A stretch of 64,000 bases of DNA. Origin: Stigmatella aurantiaca DW4/3-1 (lineage in GTDB: Bacteria > Myxococcota > Myxococcia > Myxococcales > Myxococcaceae). Position 1 is the stretch's first letter, and every line of letters begins with the position of its first letter. The stretch spans positions 2,871,501 to 2,935,500 of the forward strand of contig NC_014623.1 in the NCBI RefSeq assembly GCF_000165485.1, read 5' to 3'. The notes beneath the pieces are model-generated. The model did no database searches. It worked only from the letters and a program-made list of their open reading frames with translations, and was not told where the DNA came from. Shown piece by piece: positions 29,047 to 38,795 of this stretch. The position numbers and the translations under genes are program-made.

Positions 29047-30690
29047 ATGTCCTTCGCGCCATCCTATGTCCACGGTACGAGCAGCACCCCGCTGCTGGGG
29101 GAGACCATCGGAGAGAACCTCCGCCGGACGGTGGAGCGCCATGGGGACCGCGAGGCGCTGGTGGCGCGCTCGCAGGGCTTCCGTGCCACGTACCGGCAGC
29201 TCTGGGAGCTGACCACCCAGGTAGCGCTCGGGCTGTTGGCACTGGGAGTGAAGAAGGGGGACCGGGTGGGGCTCTGGTCTCCCAACCGGTACGAGTGGGT
29301 GGTGGCCCAGTACGCCATGGCGCGCGTGGGCGCCATCCTGGTGAACCTCAACCCGGCCTACAAGACGTCGGAGCTGGAGTACGCGCTGCGCCAGTCCGGC
29401 ACGAGCGTGCTCCTGCTGTCGCGCGGGTTCCGCCAGACGGACTACCGGGCGATGGTGGAAGAGGTGCGTCCCCGGTGCCCGGAGCTGCGGACGTCGCTGG
29501 TGCTCGACGACGACTGGGAGCGGCTGGGCGCCCAAGGGAAGGCGGTGAGCGAGAACACCCTGGCCGAGCGCGAGGCCTCGCTCCAGTTCGATGATGCCAT
29601 CAACATCCAGTACACCTCGGGCACCACGGGCTTTCCCAAGGGCGCGACGCTGTCGCACCACAACGTGCTCAACAATGGCTTCTTCATTGGGGAGACGCTG
29701 CGTTACGGCGCGGAGGACCGGGTGTGCATCCCCGTGCCGTTCTACCACTGCTTCGGCATGGTGATTGGCAACCTGGCCTGTACCTCCCATGGTGCGTGCA
29801 TGGTCATTCCGGCCGAGGCCTTCGAGCCCCTGGCGGTGATGGAGGCGGTCCAGGCCGAGCGCTGCACGTCGCTCTACGGCGTGCCCACGATGTTCATCGC
29901 GGAGCTGGATCATCCCCGGTTCGGGGAGTTCGACTTTCGCACCCTGCGCACGGGCGTCATGGCCGGCTCTCCGTGTCCGGTGGAGGTGATGAAGAAGGTG
30001 CAGGCGCGGATGAACATGCGCGAGGTGACCATCTGCTACGGCATGACGGAGACCTCACCGGTGTCCACGCAGAGTTTCCTGGACGATCCCCTGGACCGGC
30101 GGGTCTCCACCGTGGGGCGGGTCCACCCCCACCTCGAAATCAAGATCATCGACGCGGAGACGGGCGCGGTGCAGCCCCGGGGCGCCCCGGGCGAGCTGTG
30201 CACGCGCGGTTACAGCGTGATGCTCGGGTACTGGAACAACCCGGAGGCCACGCAAGGGGCCATCGATCCGGCGGGCTGGATGCACACCGGAGACCTGGCC
30301 ACGATGGATGCGGAGGGCTACGTGAAGATCGTCGGCCGCATCAAGGACCTGATCATCCGGGGCGGGGAGAACGTGTACCCGCGTGAAGTCGAGGAGTACC
30401 TCCATACCCACCCGGGCGTGAGCGAGGCGCAGGTCATCGGCGTGCCAAGTGAGAAGTACGGCGAGGAGGTGATGGCCTGGGTGAGGGTCAAGCCGGGGGT
30501 AACGCTCACCGAGTCGGAGCTGGTGGCCTTCTGCACGGGCCGCATCTCCACCTTCAAGATTCCCCGCTACTGGAAGTTCGTGGAGGAGTTCCCCATGACG
30601 GTGACGGGCAAGGTGCAGAAGTTTCGGATGCGTGAGCTGTCCGTGGCCGAGCTGGGACTTCAGCGCGCCGCGGCCATTCAGACGGCGTGA
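29047..30690 (+). CDS. Acyl-CoA synthetase (AMP-forming, ANL superfamily)
   Basis: The 547-aa enzyme activates a fatty or other carboxylic acid to its CoA thioester via an acyl-adenylate. It carries the P-loop-like [16 protein letters not shown] (about 195-210), the YGMTETSP motif (about 338-345), the GWMHTGDLA motif and the C-terminal [11 protein letters not shown] with the catalytic Lys. Length and motifs fit medium/long-chain acyl-CoA ligases (FadD-like), but the chain-length preference cannot be read from sequence. An AGGA lies 8 nt before the ATG. It is followed after 20 nt by a VTT-family membrane protein, probably in one operon. Confidence 0.9.
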   Translation: MSFAPSYVHGTSSTPLLGETIGENLRRTVERHGDREALVARSQGFRATYRQLWELTTQVALGLLALGVKKGDRVGLWSPNRYEWVVAQYAMARVGAILVNLNPAYKTSELEYALRQSGTSVLLLSRGFRQTDYRAMVEEVRPRCPELRTSLVLDDDWERLGAQGKAVSENTLAEREASLQFDDAINIQYTSGTTGFPKGATLSHHNVLNNGFFIGETLRYGAEDRVCIPVPFYHCFGMVIGNLACTSHGACMVIPAEAFEPLAVMEAVQAERCTSLYGVPTMFIAELDHPRFGEFDFRTLRTGVMAGSPCPVEVMKKVQARMNMREVTICYGMTETSPVSTQSFLDDPLDRRVSTVGRVHPHLEIKIIDAETGAVQPRGAPGELCTRGYSVMLGYWNNPEATQGAIDPAGWMHTGDLATMDAEGYVKIVGRIKDLIIRGGENVYPREVEEYLHTHPGVSEAQVIGVPSEKYGEEVMAWVRVKPGVTLTESELVAFCTGRISTFKIPRYWKFVEEFPMTVTGKVQKFRMRELSVAELGLQRAAAIQTA

Positions 30691-30710
30691 CGCCAGCGGC
30701 GTGAGAAGCC

Positions 30711-31181
30711 ATGGGAGATCCCGCCACATTGGCCACCTGGGGCCTTCCAGGGCTCTTCCTGATCGCGATGCTGGCGGGATCGGTGGTGCCCGTGCCTTCC
30801 GAGGCCCTGCTGGTGGCCATCATCTACGGAGGCGTGTCCCCGGGGCGCGCGGTCCTGGTGGCCACGGCGGGAAACGTCTTGGGGGCGCTCTCGCTCTATT
30901 GGTTCGGGAAGTGGGTGTCGCGAGGGGGCGGGGGACGTCTGGGCCAGTGGGTGGCCCGCCGCCGTGCCCGGGAAAGCCCCCGCATGGCACGGGCCGAGGC
31001 GCGGCTGCGCACCTGGGGGGCTCCGGCGCTGATTCTCTCGTGGATGCCCGTGGTGGGAGACGTCTTCGTCCTCGGCGCGGGGGTGGCTGGGATCCGGCCC
31101 TTGCCCTTCGTGGTGTTCACCTCGCTGGGCAAGGGGTTGCGGTACGGCCTCGTGGCCGCCTCGGCCGTGAGCGCGCTGTGA
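30711..31181 (+). CDS. VTT/DedA-like small membrane protein (YqaA type)
   Basis: The 156-aa protein has an N-terminal re-entrant/TM segment (GLFLIAMLAGSVVPVPSEALL), then AVLVATAGNVLGALSLYWFGKW, typical of the SNARE-associated/DedA (VTT) family. It is closer in size to YqaA than to full DedA. A basic loop and two C-terminal hydrophobic stretches follow. The family is linked to membrane lipid scrambling or homeostasis. Co-transcription with the acyl-CoA ligase would fit a lipid role, but this is inference. Confidence 0.8.
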   Translation: MGDPATLATWGLPGLFLIAMLAGSVVPVPSEALLVAIIYGGVSPGRAVLVATAGNVLGALSLYWFGKWVSRGGGGRLGQWVARRRARESPRMARAEARLRTWGAPALILSWMPVVGDVFVLGAGVAGIRPLPFVVFTSLGKGLRYGLVAASAVSAL

Positions 31182-31337
31182 GCGCGCACGCATTTCACCC
31201 TGATGGCACGCAACGCCCCTCGGAACCGGGCAGATAACAAACAAGGTGAATCAGGCCTTGAGCCTGTCTCACCGGGAGACGTGGTGTCTCCCCCATCCCC
31301 CCTTCACCTCGCCCTGCCCAGGGTAGGATCTGACACC

Positions 31338-33047
31338 GTGCGAATTCCCGAAAATCCTTTGAGGGATCTGCTCCCCAGCCGCTCGCTGGTCGCGGCTTTG
31401 CTGTCCCTGTCGTTCGTGGCCTGCGGTGAGACGGAATGGGAAGGAGGGGCCCAAGACGCCCTGGCGTCCCAGGAGTCGGAGCTGGCCAGCGTCCGGGTCC
31501 GCCTGATGGCCGCCAACATCACCAGTGGCAATGCCCAGAGCTACGATCAGGGCCACGGCACCCGTCTCTTCCAGGGGACGGATCCGGACGTCGTGATGAT
31601 CCAGGAGTTCAACTACGGGGACAACTCGGCGAGCGCGATCCGGCAATTCGTGAATACAGCGTTCGGCTCCAGCTTTTATTACTACCGGGAGGGGGGCGCG
31701 CAGATCCCCAATGGCATCATCAGCCGCTGGCCCATCATCGCCTCGGGCGAATGGGATGACCCCTCCGTCGACAACCGGGACTTCGCCTACGCGCGCATCG
31801 ATGTGCCGGGCCCGAAGGACCTCTGGGTGGTGAGCGTGCACCTGCTCACCGCCAATGCCTCGACGCGCAACACGGAGGCGGCCAGCCTCGTCAGCCGCAT
31901 CAAGGCCAACATCCCCACGGGCGACTACTTGGCGATCGGCGGCGACTTCAACACCGACAGCCGCTCCGAGTCCTGCTTCTCCACGTTTTCCCAGGTGGTG
32001 GTGACGAGCAGCCCCTACCCGGCGGACCGCAACGGCAACACCAACACCAACGCGGCCCGCGCCAAGCCGTATGATCACGTCCTCGTCGACAGCGACCTGC
32101 GCGCCTACCAGACGGCGACGGTCATTGGGAGCAGCAGCTTCGCCAACGGCCTGGTGCTGGACTCGCGGGTCTACTCGCCCCTGTCGGAGATCTCCCCGGC
32201 CCAGAGCGGTGACAGCGGCGCCACGAACATGCAGCACATGGCGATCATCAAGGACTTCCTCATCCCCGGGGACTCCAGCGTGACGGGCCTCTCGGTGAGT
32301 GCGCCCAACGGGGGCGAGAGCTGGGCGGGGGGCAGCAGCCAGGCCATCACCTGGACGGCCTCGGGGGTGACGAACGTGAAGGTGGAGTACACGCTCAACG
32401 GCTCGACCTGGACCACCTTGACCTCCAGTGTCTCGGCGTCCACGGGCCGGTACACCTGGACGGTGCCCAGCAGTGCCACGGCCAGCGCCCGGGTGCGCGT
32501 GAGCGATGCTTCCAATGCCTCCCTGAGCGACACGAGCGACGCGGCCTTCACCATCACGTCGGGCGGCGGGGGTGGGACGGGCACGGTGTTCATCAATGAG
32601 GTGCTGGTCAACGAGGCGGGCTCGGATGTGAATGGCGAGTTCGTGGAGCTGGTCAACCCAGGCAGCGCCGCGGTGAGCCTCTCGGGGTGGACGCTCTCCG
32701 ATTCCGCGAGCGTCCGGCACACCTTCGCGAGCGGCACGACCCTGGCCGCGGGCGCCTCGCTGGTGGTCTTCGGCGGAGCCTCGGGGATTCCGTCCGGGGT
32801 TGCCCAAGCCGTGGCGGCCTCCACGGGCACGCTCGGCCTGTCCAACAGCAGTGAAATCGTGACGGTGAAGAACAGCGCGGGGACGGTGGTGGACACCGCC
32901 ACGCTGAGCTCGGCCGTCTGTGGCACGGACGGGGTGTCGGCCAACCGCAGCCCGGACGGCAGCAGCGGCGGCTCCTTCGTCCTGCACACCAGCCTGTCGG
33001 GGACGGCCTCCTCTCCGGGTAAGAAGGCCAACGGGGCCAGCTTCTAA
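31338..33047 (+). CDS. Secreted endonuclease/exonuclease/phosphatase lipoprotein with lamin-tail domain
   Basis: The GTG at 31338 follows an AGGA at 9 nt and gives a lipoprotein signal ending in LSFVAC; upstream ATG extensions lack such features. Residues about 50-300 form an EEP (DNase I-like) domain with the expected catalytic set: IQEF, SVHLL, GGDFNTDS, PYDHVL and a late MQHM. About 305-400 are Ig-like (VSAPNGGESW). About 410-550 are a lamin-tail (LTD) domain (INEVLVNEAG..EFVELVN). Together this suggests an outer-membrane-anchored or released nuclease. In the absence of close relatives, phosphodiesterase activity on DNA or on another phosphoester is equally possible. Confidence 0.85.
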   Translation: MRIPENPLRDLLPSRSLVAALLSLSFVACGETEWEGGAQDALASQESELASVRVRLMAANITSGNAQSYDQGHGTRLFQGTDPDVVMIQEFNYGDNSASAIRQFVNTAFGSSFYYYREGGAQIPNGIISRWPIIASGEWDDPSVDNRDFAYARIDVPGPKDLWVVSVHLLTANASTRNTEAASLVSRIKANIPTGDYLAIGGDFNTDSRSESCFSTFSQVVVTSSPYPADRNGNTNTNAARAKPYDHVLVDSDLRAYQTATVIGSSSFANGLVLDSRVYSPLSEISPAQSGDSGATNMQHMAIIKDFLIPGDSSVTGLSVSAPNGGESWAGGSSQAITWTASGVTNVKVEYTLNGSTWTTLTSSVSASTGRYTWTVPSSATASARVRVSDASNASLSDTSDAAFTITSGGGGGTGTVFINEVLVNEAGSDVNGEFVELVNPGSAAVSLSGWTLSDSASVRHTFASGTTLAAGASLVVFGGASGIPSGVAQAVAASTGTLGLSNSSEIVTVKNSAGTVVDTATLSSAVCGTDGVSANRSPDGSSGGSFVLHTSLSGTASSPGKKANGASF

Positions 33048-33062
33048 AACCCCCGCGAAAGC

Positions 33063-33080
33063 CCCTCCGGGGCCGGAGGG
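33063..33080 (+). terminator. Short hairpin after the nuclease gene
   Basis: CCCTCCGG and CCGGAGGG pair perfectly with only 2 nt between them, 15 nt beyond the stop. No T-run follows, so its function as a terminator is uncertain. Confidence 0.35.
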
Positions 33081-33148
33081 CAGCCGCAAACTGGAACCCG
33101 AAGAGGACGGGTGTTAACTGCCGTGCTCCACCCTTTTTGGGAGCCCGC

Positions 33149-35278
33149 TTGAACGCCCTCCTCTTGGTCGTCGCGCTTGCCGCCGCTCCACAGGCGAAGG
33201 CGCCCCCTCCCGCCGCCAGTGCTCCCCTGGCGGCGAGTGATTTTCTCAAGTCGCGCTCCAAGACCACCGCCGTCGCGCAGCTCTTCGCGCCTGGGGTGGC
33301 GAATCTGACGGCGGACGAGAAGCGCGTCCTCTGGAATCTGACGCTCGCGGCGCATGCGGGCCAGGACATCGCCTACGACCAGCTGGGCTGGAGGCTGGTG
33401 GCCGTCAAGCGCCTCCTGGAGAACGTGTACCTCTTTGGCAAGGAGGGGCAGGGCGGCCCGGGCCTGTTCGACAAGCGGCTGACGGCCTATCTGGAGCGCT
33501 TCTACGGGCACATGGGCAACCATGACCATGTGACGGGCCAGAAGTTCGTTCCGGAGTTCACCGCGGGGGAGTTGGACGCCGCGGCCGTGCGCGCCTTCCG
33601 CGCCGGCGCATCCTTCGGGGTGAAGGACGAGGTGGCGCTGAGAGGGTGGCTCGCGGGCTTGCGGCCGACGATCTTCGATGCCTCCTTCGAGCCCTCCCTC
33701 ACGTCCAAGTCGCCCCCGCCGGGCCAGGACATGGTCACCGCGTCGGCGAATACCGCCTACGGGCCTGGGGTCACTCGGGCGGACCTGGAGGAGTTCAAGG
33801 AGAAGTACCCGCTCAACTCCCGGGTGGTGAAGGAGAACGGCAAGCTGGTGGAGCTGGTCTTCCGCTCCGGGGCACAGAAGATCCCTCCGGGGCTGTACGC
33901 GGTGGAGCTGGGCCGTGTCGTCGATCACCTGGAAGAGGCGATGAAGTCGGCCCCCAAGGACCAGAAGGCCGTGTTGGGCAAGCTGGCGCGCTATTTCCAG
34001 ACGGGAAACCCGAAGGATTGGGAGGCCTTCAACATCGCCTGGGTGAAGGCCAATCCCCGGGTGGATGCCACCCTCGGCTTCGTCGAGACGTACGTGGATC
34101 CGCTGGGCCAGAAAGGCCTGTGGGAAGGGCTCGTCAACTACCGGGATCCGCAGGAGAACCGGGTGATGGAGCTCATCGGCAAGCGGGCGCAGTACTTCGA
34201 GGAGCGGATGCCCTGGCCTCAGGCCTACAAGCGCAAGAGGGTGTCACTGCCGGTGGCCAAGGCCATTCACCTGGTGGCCACCTACCCGCAGCCGCCCGCG
34301 GGCATCAACCTGCCCAACGAGCAGCACATCCGCGAGAAGTACGGCAGCAAGAGCGTGCTCGTGGCCAATGTGATGGAGGTGGCCTCCGCGCTGCGAAGGT
34401 TGCCGCTGGCGGTCGAATTCTCCCGGACGGAAGAGGATCGCGCCCAGGCCCGCAAGCACTCCGCCACGGCGCGCAAGTGGCTGGTGGCCTTTCACGAGGT
34501 GCTTGGCCATGCCTCCGGCCAGGTGGACAAGAAGCTGGGAAAGCAGCCGCCCTCGCGCTTCCTGAAGGAGTACGACAACACCCTGGAGGAAGCGCGGGCG
34601 GACCTGGTGGCGCTCTGGCATGCCTTTGATCCGGCCCTCGCGGAGCTGTCTCCGGAGCACGAGCAGATCGCCCAGCAGATGTACCGCGACTTTCTCGTCG
34701 AGGGGCTTACCAACCTGCAGCGCGTGGAGAAGGGCGACGAGTTCGAGGAGGACCACCAGCGCGGCCACCACATGACCGTGAACTTCCTGATCGAGAAGGG
34801 GGTCGTGCGGCAGACGGTGGAAGGGGGCCGCACCTATTGGGGGGTGGTGGACTTCGCGAAGATGCGCGAAGCGGTCGGTGAACTGCTCTCGAAGCTGATG
34901 GTCATCAAGGCCACCGGGGATTACGCGGGCATCCGCGCCCTGGTGACGCAGAAGGGCATCAAGTTCGATCCGAAGCTCCGGGATGAAGTCGTCGCGCGGG
35001 TGAAGGCCGCCGATGTGCCTTCGGTCATCTTCGTCACCGCGCCGCGCCTCATTCCCGTCCTCGATGACAGGCGCAGGGTGGTGGACGTGAAGGTGGAATC
35101 CACACAGGGTTTCATCGAGCAGAACCTCGAACGCAGCCTGCTCGGAAGGCTCCCGCCCGCGGAGGCCACTCAGGCGGCGGTGCGGTTGGCCAGTGCGCCG
35201 GAGGCATTGAAGGAGATGTATCGCAAGCTCCTACAGGTTCCCGGAGAGCTACCCGCAGTGGCTCCCGCCGTACCCTGA
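33149..35278 (+). CDS. Peptidase family M49-like (dipeptidyl peptidase III) with signal peptide
   Basis: The product is about 709 aa, the usual size of DPP III. The zinc motif HEVLGH (449-454) and a second motif EEARAD (480-485) match the HELLGH and EECRAE motifs of M49 zinc peptidases, which remove N-terminal dipeptides. The start is a TTG with GGGAG 5 nt upstream. A TTG at 33137 would add MGAR and give a better charged n-region. Either way the N-terminus (LLLVVALAAAPQAKA) looks like a signal peptide, which is unusual because characterised DPP III enzymes are mostly cytosolic. No membrane segment follows. Confidence 0.8.
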   Translation: MNALLLVVALAAAPQAKAPPPAASAPLAASDFLKSRSKTTAVAQLFAPGVANLTADEKRVLWNLTLAAHAGQDIAYDQLGWRLVAVKRLLENVYLFGKEGQGGPGLFDKRLTAYLERFYGHMGNHDHVTGQKFVPEFTAGELDAAAVRAFRAGASFGVKDEVALRGWLAGLRPTIFDASFEPSLTSKSPPPGQDMVTASANTAYGPGVTRADLEEFKEKYPLNSRVVKENGKLVELVFRSGAQKIPPGLYAVELGRVVDHLEEAMKSAPKDQKAVLGKLARYFQTGNPKDWEAFNIAWVKANPRVDATLGFVETYVDPLGQKGLWEGLVNYRDPQENRVMELIGKRAQYFEERMPWPQAYKRKRVSLPVAKAIHLVATYPQPPAGINLPNEQHIREKYGSKSVLVANVMEVASALRRLPLAVEFSRTEEDRAQARKHSATARKWLVAFHEVLGHASGQVDKKLGKQPPSRFLKEYDNTLEEARADLVALWHAFDPALAELSPEHEQIAQQMYRDFLVEGLTNLQRVEKGDEFEEDHQRGHHMTVNFLIEKGVVRQTVEGGRTYWGVVDFAKMREAVGELLSKLMVIKATGDYAGIRALVTQKGIKFDPKLRDEVVARVKAADVPSVIFVTAPRLIPVLDDRRRVVDVKVESTQGFIEQNLERSLLGRLPPAEATQAAVRLASAPEALKEMYRKLLQVPGELPAVAPAVP

Positions 35279-35427
35279 CGGGCGAGGGAGAAAGTGCTCG
35301 CTGGGAAGATCGCCAGGTGTGGGGAGACCTGGCGCGAGTCCGGCGTGTTCGGGAGCGGACACCGGGGCGGCATGTGGATTGCTGTGCCTGCCGGGCGCCA
35401 CGAACCCAACGCAGAGGGAGCCATCGG

Positions 35428-35631
35428 ATGGCCACAGACGAGTGGGACACGGTCTTCGAGGGGAAACGGGTCTTTCTGTCACTGCCGCCCAGGCCGTGTC
35501 GCTGGGCCACCGAGGCCCGGTGCTTGAGTGAGGTGCTGGCCCGGCCTCGGGAGCCCGTCCTGGACAGGCCGGAGGCGTTCGTCGACCTGGACAGCATCTG
35601 GCAGGACGAGGAGCCGCCCGTCTCCTGGTAG
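35428..35631 (+). CDS. Small hypothetical protein (67 aa)
   Basis: The ATG has a GGAG 8 nt upstream. The acidic protein (ATDEWDTVFEGKRVFLSL..., ending DEEPPVSW) has no motif I recognise and no signal peptide or membrane segment. It lies between the M49 peptidase gene and a convergent permease gene. Codon use fits the surrounding genome, which is the main support for it being real. Confidence 0.5.
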   Translation: MATDEWDTVFEGKRVFLSLPPRPCRWATEARCLSEVLARPREPVLDRPEAFVDLDSIWQDEEPPVSW

Positions 35632-35658
35632 GGCGCCCGCCGCGCCGCGCTGCCCGGC

Positions 35659-36750
35659 TCAGGTAGGCGGGGTGGGCGGGGCGGAGGGTTGAGGGGAGGC
35701 TCGGCCGTAATCACGCTCGTAGATGCGCACGAGCGCCAGGAAGAACGCGACGATGAGGGGCCCCAGCAGCAGCCCCACCGTTCCGAAGGAGGCCAGTCCC
35801 CCCAGCAGCGCGAAGAAAATGATGGCGCCGTGCATGTCCATGCCGCGCTTGGCCAGCAGGGGCTTGACGATGTTGTCCACGAGCCCCACCACCACCACGC
35901 CCCAGATCGCCAGGAAAAGCGCGGCCCAGGGGTGGCCGGTGATGAGCAGCAGCAGGGCCGCGACGAAGCACACCACGGCCGCGCCAATGGCGGGGATGAG
36001 GGCCAGGAAGAACGTCACCGCGGCGAAGAAGAAGGGCACGGGCACCTGGGTGATGAGGTAGCCGACCAGGGCGGCCACCGCCTGGACGCCGGCCGTCACC
36101 ACCGAGGACACCAGGACGGCGATGGAGACGTGGCGGAACTCGAGGAGGATCTCTATCGTCTGCCCCTGTTTGAGGGGCGCCACGCTCTCGATCCACTCGA
36201 CGAGCCGCTTGCCGTCCACCAGGAAGAAGAAGAAGGCGATGAGCATCATCGTCGTCTGAAAGGCGAACGAGCCCGTGGCGGCCACCACGCCGGTCACGGC
36301 CCGGGCGGCGGTGCCCCCGGTGCTGCTCACCTGCTGCTGGAACTTGTCGTCCAGCTTCAGCTCCTCGATGGCAAAGCGTTCGAGGAGGTTCTGGACGGGC
36401 TGCCGCACCGCCCCAGGCAGTTGGTTCACCAGCCCTTCGGTTCCTTCGGTGCGCAGGGTCTCGCTGACGAAGCGCACCCCGTCGGCGGCCTCGGAAATCA
36501 GAAAGGCGGTGAAGCCGGTCAGTGGGATCAGCAGGGCGACGATGACCCCGAAGCACAGCAGGCCCGCGGACAGGTTGTTGCGGCCCCGCAGGAGCCGGGT
36601 GAGCCGCTTGTGGGTCCCATAAAGGGCGCCGGCGAGCACCGCGGCCAGGAAGAAGCCATTGGCGAAGGGCCAGACAATCACTCCAAGCAAGAAGATGGAG
36701 AGGAGGATGAGGCCGGTGAAGACCCGCCGGGCGACGAGATCCAAAGTCAT
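35659..36750 (-). CDS. AI-2E family transporter (TqsA/YdiK/PerM-like permease), copy 1
   Basis: The 363-aa integral membrane protein has an N-terminal hydrophobic pair (FTGLILLSIFLLGVIVWPF and GFFLAAVLAGALYG) and a central soluble helical segment. Several C-terminal TM helices carry the family motif FALIPAIG-like LALIPAIGAA and GLLLGPLIVAFF. Family members export autoinducer-2 or other small solutes, and some are Na+/H+ antiporters, so the substrate is open. The start is set at MTLDLVARRVF by comparison with the second copy at 49924. It is divergent from the DoxX gene. Confidence 0.87.
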   Translation of the reverse strand: MTLDLVARRVFTGLILLSIFLLGVIVWPFANGFFLAAVLAGALYGTHKRLTRLLRGRNNLSAGLLCFGVIVALLIPLTGFTAFLISEAADGVRFVSETLRTEGTEGLVNQLPGAVRQPVQNLLERFAIEELKLDDKFQQQVSSTGGTAARAVTGVVAATGSFAFQTTMMLIAFFFFLVDGKRLVEWIESVAPLKQGQTIEILLEFRHVSIAVLVSSVVTAGVQAVAALVGYLITQVPVPFFFAAVTFFLALIPAIGAAVVCFVAALLLLITGHPWAALFLAIWGVVVVGLVDNIVKPLLAKRGMDMHGAIIFFALLGGLASFGTVGLLLGPLIVAFFLALVRIYERDYGRASPQPSAPPTPPT

Positions 36751-36860
36751 AAGGCCCCAGACATTACGGGGCTTGTTCCGGGACGGAAGAGGAGAATTGG
36801 GGGGGAACGCTGACTTCCGCACGCTGGTGGGACGCGCAAGGACGGATAGAGTGGCCCCCG

Positions 36861-37277
36861 ATGCCTCCCTTTGCCTCGAGCCAGTTTCCCTCCTGGATGT
36901 TGCAGGTTCTGCCCGTTGCCTTCCTCGCCATCACCTTTCTCCAGTCCGGCCTGGACAAGGTCATCGATTGGAAAGGCAACCTGGGCTGGCTGAAGGGGTA
37001 CTTCGCCAAGACCCCGGTGCTCCGGAGTCTGGTGGTGCCCATGTTTCTCACGCTCACGGTGCTGGAGGTCGCGACCGGTGGTGTGTGCGCCGCGGGGGTC
37101 GTGGCCCTGGGGGTGACGGGGAATTCCGGGTTGGCCGCCCTGGGGGCCATGCTGGCTGGCATCACCTTCCTGGCGCTCCTTTTCGGCCAGCGCATCGTGA
37201 AGGACTACCCAGGCGCCGCGGGCTCGGTGCCTTACTTCCTGGTCAGTCTGGCGGCACTCTTCGCGACACGGGGGTGA
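36861..37277 (+). CDS. DoxX family membrane protein
   Basis: The 138-aa protein has four predicted TM segments, the first of which carries the DoxX-like FLAITFLQSGLDKVIDWKGN. DoxX-type proteins are linked to quinone/oxidoreductase modules or thiol redox. It ends 62 nt before xdhA in the same direction, so it may be co-expressed with the xanthine dehydrogenase-type genes. Confidence 0.75.
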   Translation: MPPFASSQFPSWMLQVLPVAFLAITFLQSGLDKVIDWKGNLGWLKGYFAKTPVLRSLVVPMFLTLTVLEVATGGVCAAGVVALGVTGNSGLAALGAMLAGITFLALLFGQRIVKDYPGAAGSVPYFLVSLAALFATRG

Positions 37278-37339
37278 GGCTGGGGACGCCGCAGGATAGA
37301 ATGTCCATGTCCGCCTCCCGTGGGGAGGCCAGGGGATCC

Positions 37340-38791
37340 ATGGACCGGCTGCGCTTCTACCTGAATGACCGGCTCATCGAGGAGTCGGCTCTCTCGCCCA
37401 CCCTGACGTTGCTGCGTTACTTGCGCGACCGGGCCCACTTGATGGGAACCAAGGAAGGGTGCGCGGAAGGCGACTGCGGCGCTTGCACGGTGGCCGTCCT
37501 GGAGCAGGACGGGAAGGGCGCTCCGGTCCTCCGGGCCATCAACTCCTGCCTGTTGCTGCTACCGATGGTGCAGGGCAAGCGCGTCTACACCGTGGAGTCG
37601 CTGAAGGAGGCGGGCAAGCCCCACAAGGTGCAGGAGGTGCTGGCGCAAGGGCTGGGCTCGCAGTGTGGCTACTGCACGCCGGGGGTGGCGATGGCGCTGC
37701 TGGAGGCCTGTCACCGCAAGGACATGGACGAGCCTTGGAAATGGGACGCACAGATGTGCGGCAACCTCTGCCGCTGTACGGGGTACCGGCCCATCCGGGA
37801 GGCGGTCGTCAGCGTGGCGGGCCTGGGACCGCGGGATCGCTTCGCCAAGGCCCTGTCGGAGACGCGGCCCGAGTCCATGGCCTTGGCCTACACGGCGGGG
37901 GCTCAGCGGTTCTTCACCCCGGCGTCCTTCCAGGAGCTGTGGGACGTGCTCGACGCGCACCCCGAGGCGCGCTTCGTGGTGGGTGGAACGGACCTGTCGC
38001 TGGAGGTGACGAAGCGCTTCACGGAGCCGCCGTTGCTCGTGTCGCTGGAGGCGTTGCCTGCGCTGCGGACCCTGGAGCCACGCAACGGGGGGCACCGGCT
38101 GGGGGCCGCCGTGTGGCTGACGGACCTGGAGGACTACGCCCACGCCACGTGCCCGCCCCTGGAGCGGATGCTGCGCTACTTCGGCGCGCGGCAGATCAAG
38201 AACCGCGCGACGGTGGGGGGGAACCTGTGCACGGCCTCTCCCATCGGAGATCTGGCCCCCGTGCTCATCAGCCTGGGCGCGGAGGCGGTGCTGCTCTCTC
38301 GCGCAGGGGAGCGCCGGATGGCGCTGGAGGACTTCTTCGTCGACTACCGGCGCACGGCCCTCCGGCCAGGGGAGCTCCTGGCCGCCGTGGATGTCCCGGC
38401 TCAGCCCGTGGGGGCTCGAAGCCTCGCGTACAAGGTCTCCAAGCGGCGGGAGCTGGACATCAGCGCCGTCTCCGCGGGCTTCCGCGTGGTGGTGGATGCG
38501 GCGGGCCAGGTGCTCGAGGCGCGGCTGGCCTATGGCGGCATGGGGCCCCGGCCCGCCCGTGCGCGGCACGTGGAGCAGGCGTTGGTGGGCCAGCCGTGGA
38601 CGGAGGAGCGCGTGGAGGCGGCCCTTCCCCGGCTGGACGAGGACTTCACCCCGCGGACGGACCACCGGGGTTCGGCATGGTACCGGGCCCAGGTGGCCAA
38701 GAACCTGTTGCGCGGCTTCTTCCAGGAGACGCTCGAGTCGCCCTCGCCCCGGCTCGAAGCACGCCACTCGGCCACGGTCCAGGTGAGGTGA
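37340..38791 (+). CDS. xdhA: Xanthine dehydrogenase small subunit (2Fe-2S/FAD)
   Basis: The 483-aa subunit moves electrons from the molybdenum site to FAD/NAD. The N-terminal plant-type 2Fe-2S domain has GCAEGDCGACTV and a later NSC. The second 2Fe-2S domain has CGYCTPG and CGNLCRCTGYRPI. From about 175 the FAD-binding domain has VVGGTDLSLEVTK and ATVGGNLCTASPIGDLAP, followed by the CODH flavoprotein C-terminal domain. The chosen ATG (MDRLRFYLNDR) fits the family N-terminus with AGGGG just upstream. ATGs at 37301 and 37307, one with AGGA, are alternatives adding 11-13 residues. It is directly followed by xdhB. Confidence 0.9.
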   Translation: MDRLRFYLNDRLIEESALSPTLTLLRYLRDRAHLMGTKEGCAEGDCGACTVAVLEQDGKGAPVLRAINSCLLLLPMVQGKRVYTVESLKEAGKPHKVQEVLAQGLGSQCGYCTPGVAMALLEACHRKDMDEPWKWDAQMCGNLCRCTGYRPIREAVVSVAGLGPRDRFAKALSETRPESMALAYTAGAQRFFTPASFQELWDVLDAHPEARFVVGGTDLSLEVTKRFTEPPLLVSLEALPALRTLEPRNGGHRLGAAVWLTDLEDYAHATCPPLERMLRYFGARQIKNRATVGGNLCTASPIGDLAPVLISLGAEAVLLSRAGERRMALEDFFVDYRRTALRPGELLAAVDVPAQPVGARSLAYKVSKRRELDISAVSAGFRVVVDAAGQVLEARLAYGGMGPRPARARHVEQALVGQPWTEERVEAALPRLDEDFTPRTDHRGSAWYRAQVAKNLLRGFFQETLESPSPRLEARHSATVQVR

Positions 38792-38795
38792 CGCG

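Noticed and set aside
31243-31270. Imperfect hairpin upstream of the nuclease gene as a terminator
   Set aside because: Two mismatches in a 12-bp stem and no T-run; too weak to call.
36659-37339. An extended upstream frame that would fuse an N-terminal part to XdhA
   Set aside because: It overlaps the divergent permease start and the DoxX gene in another frame, and its sequence is unlike any known domain.
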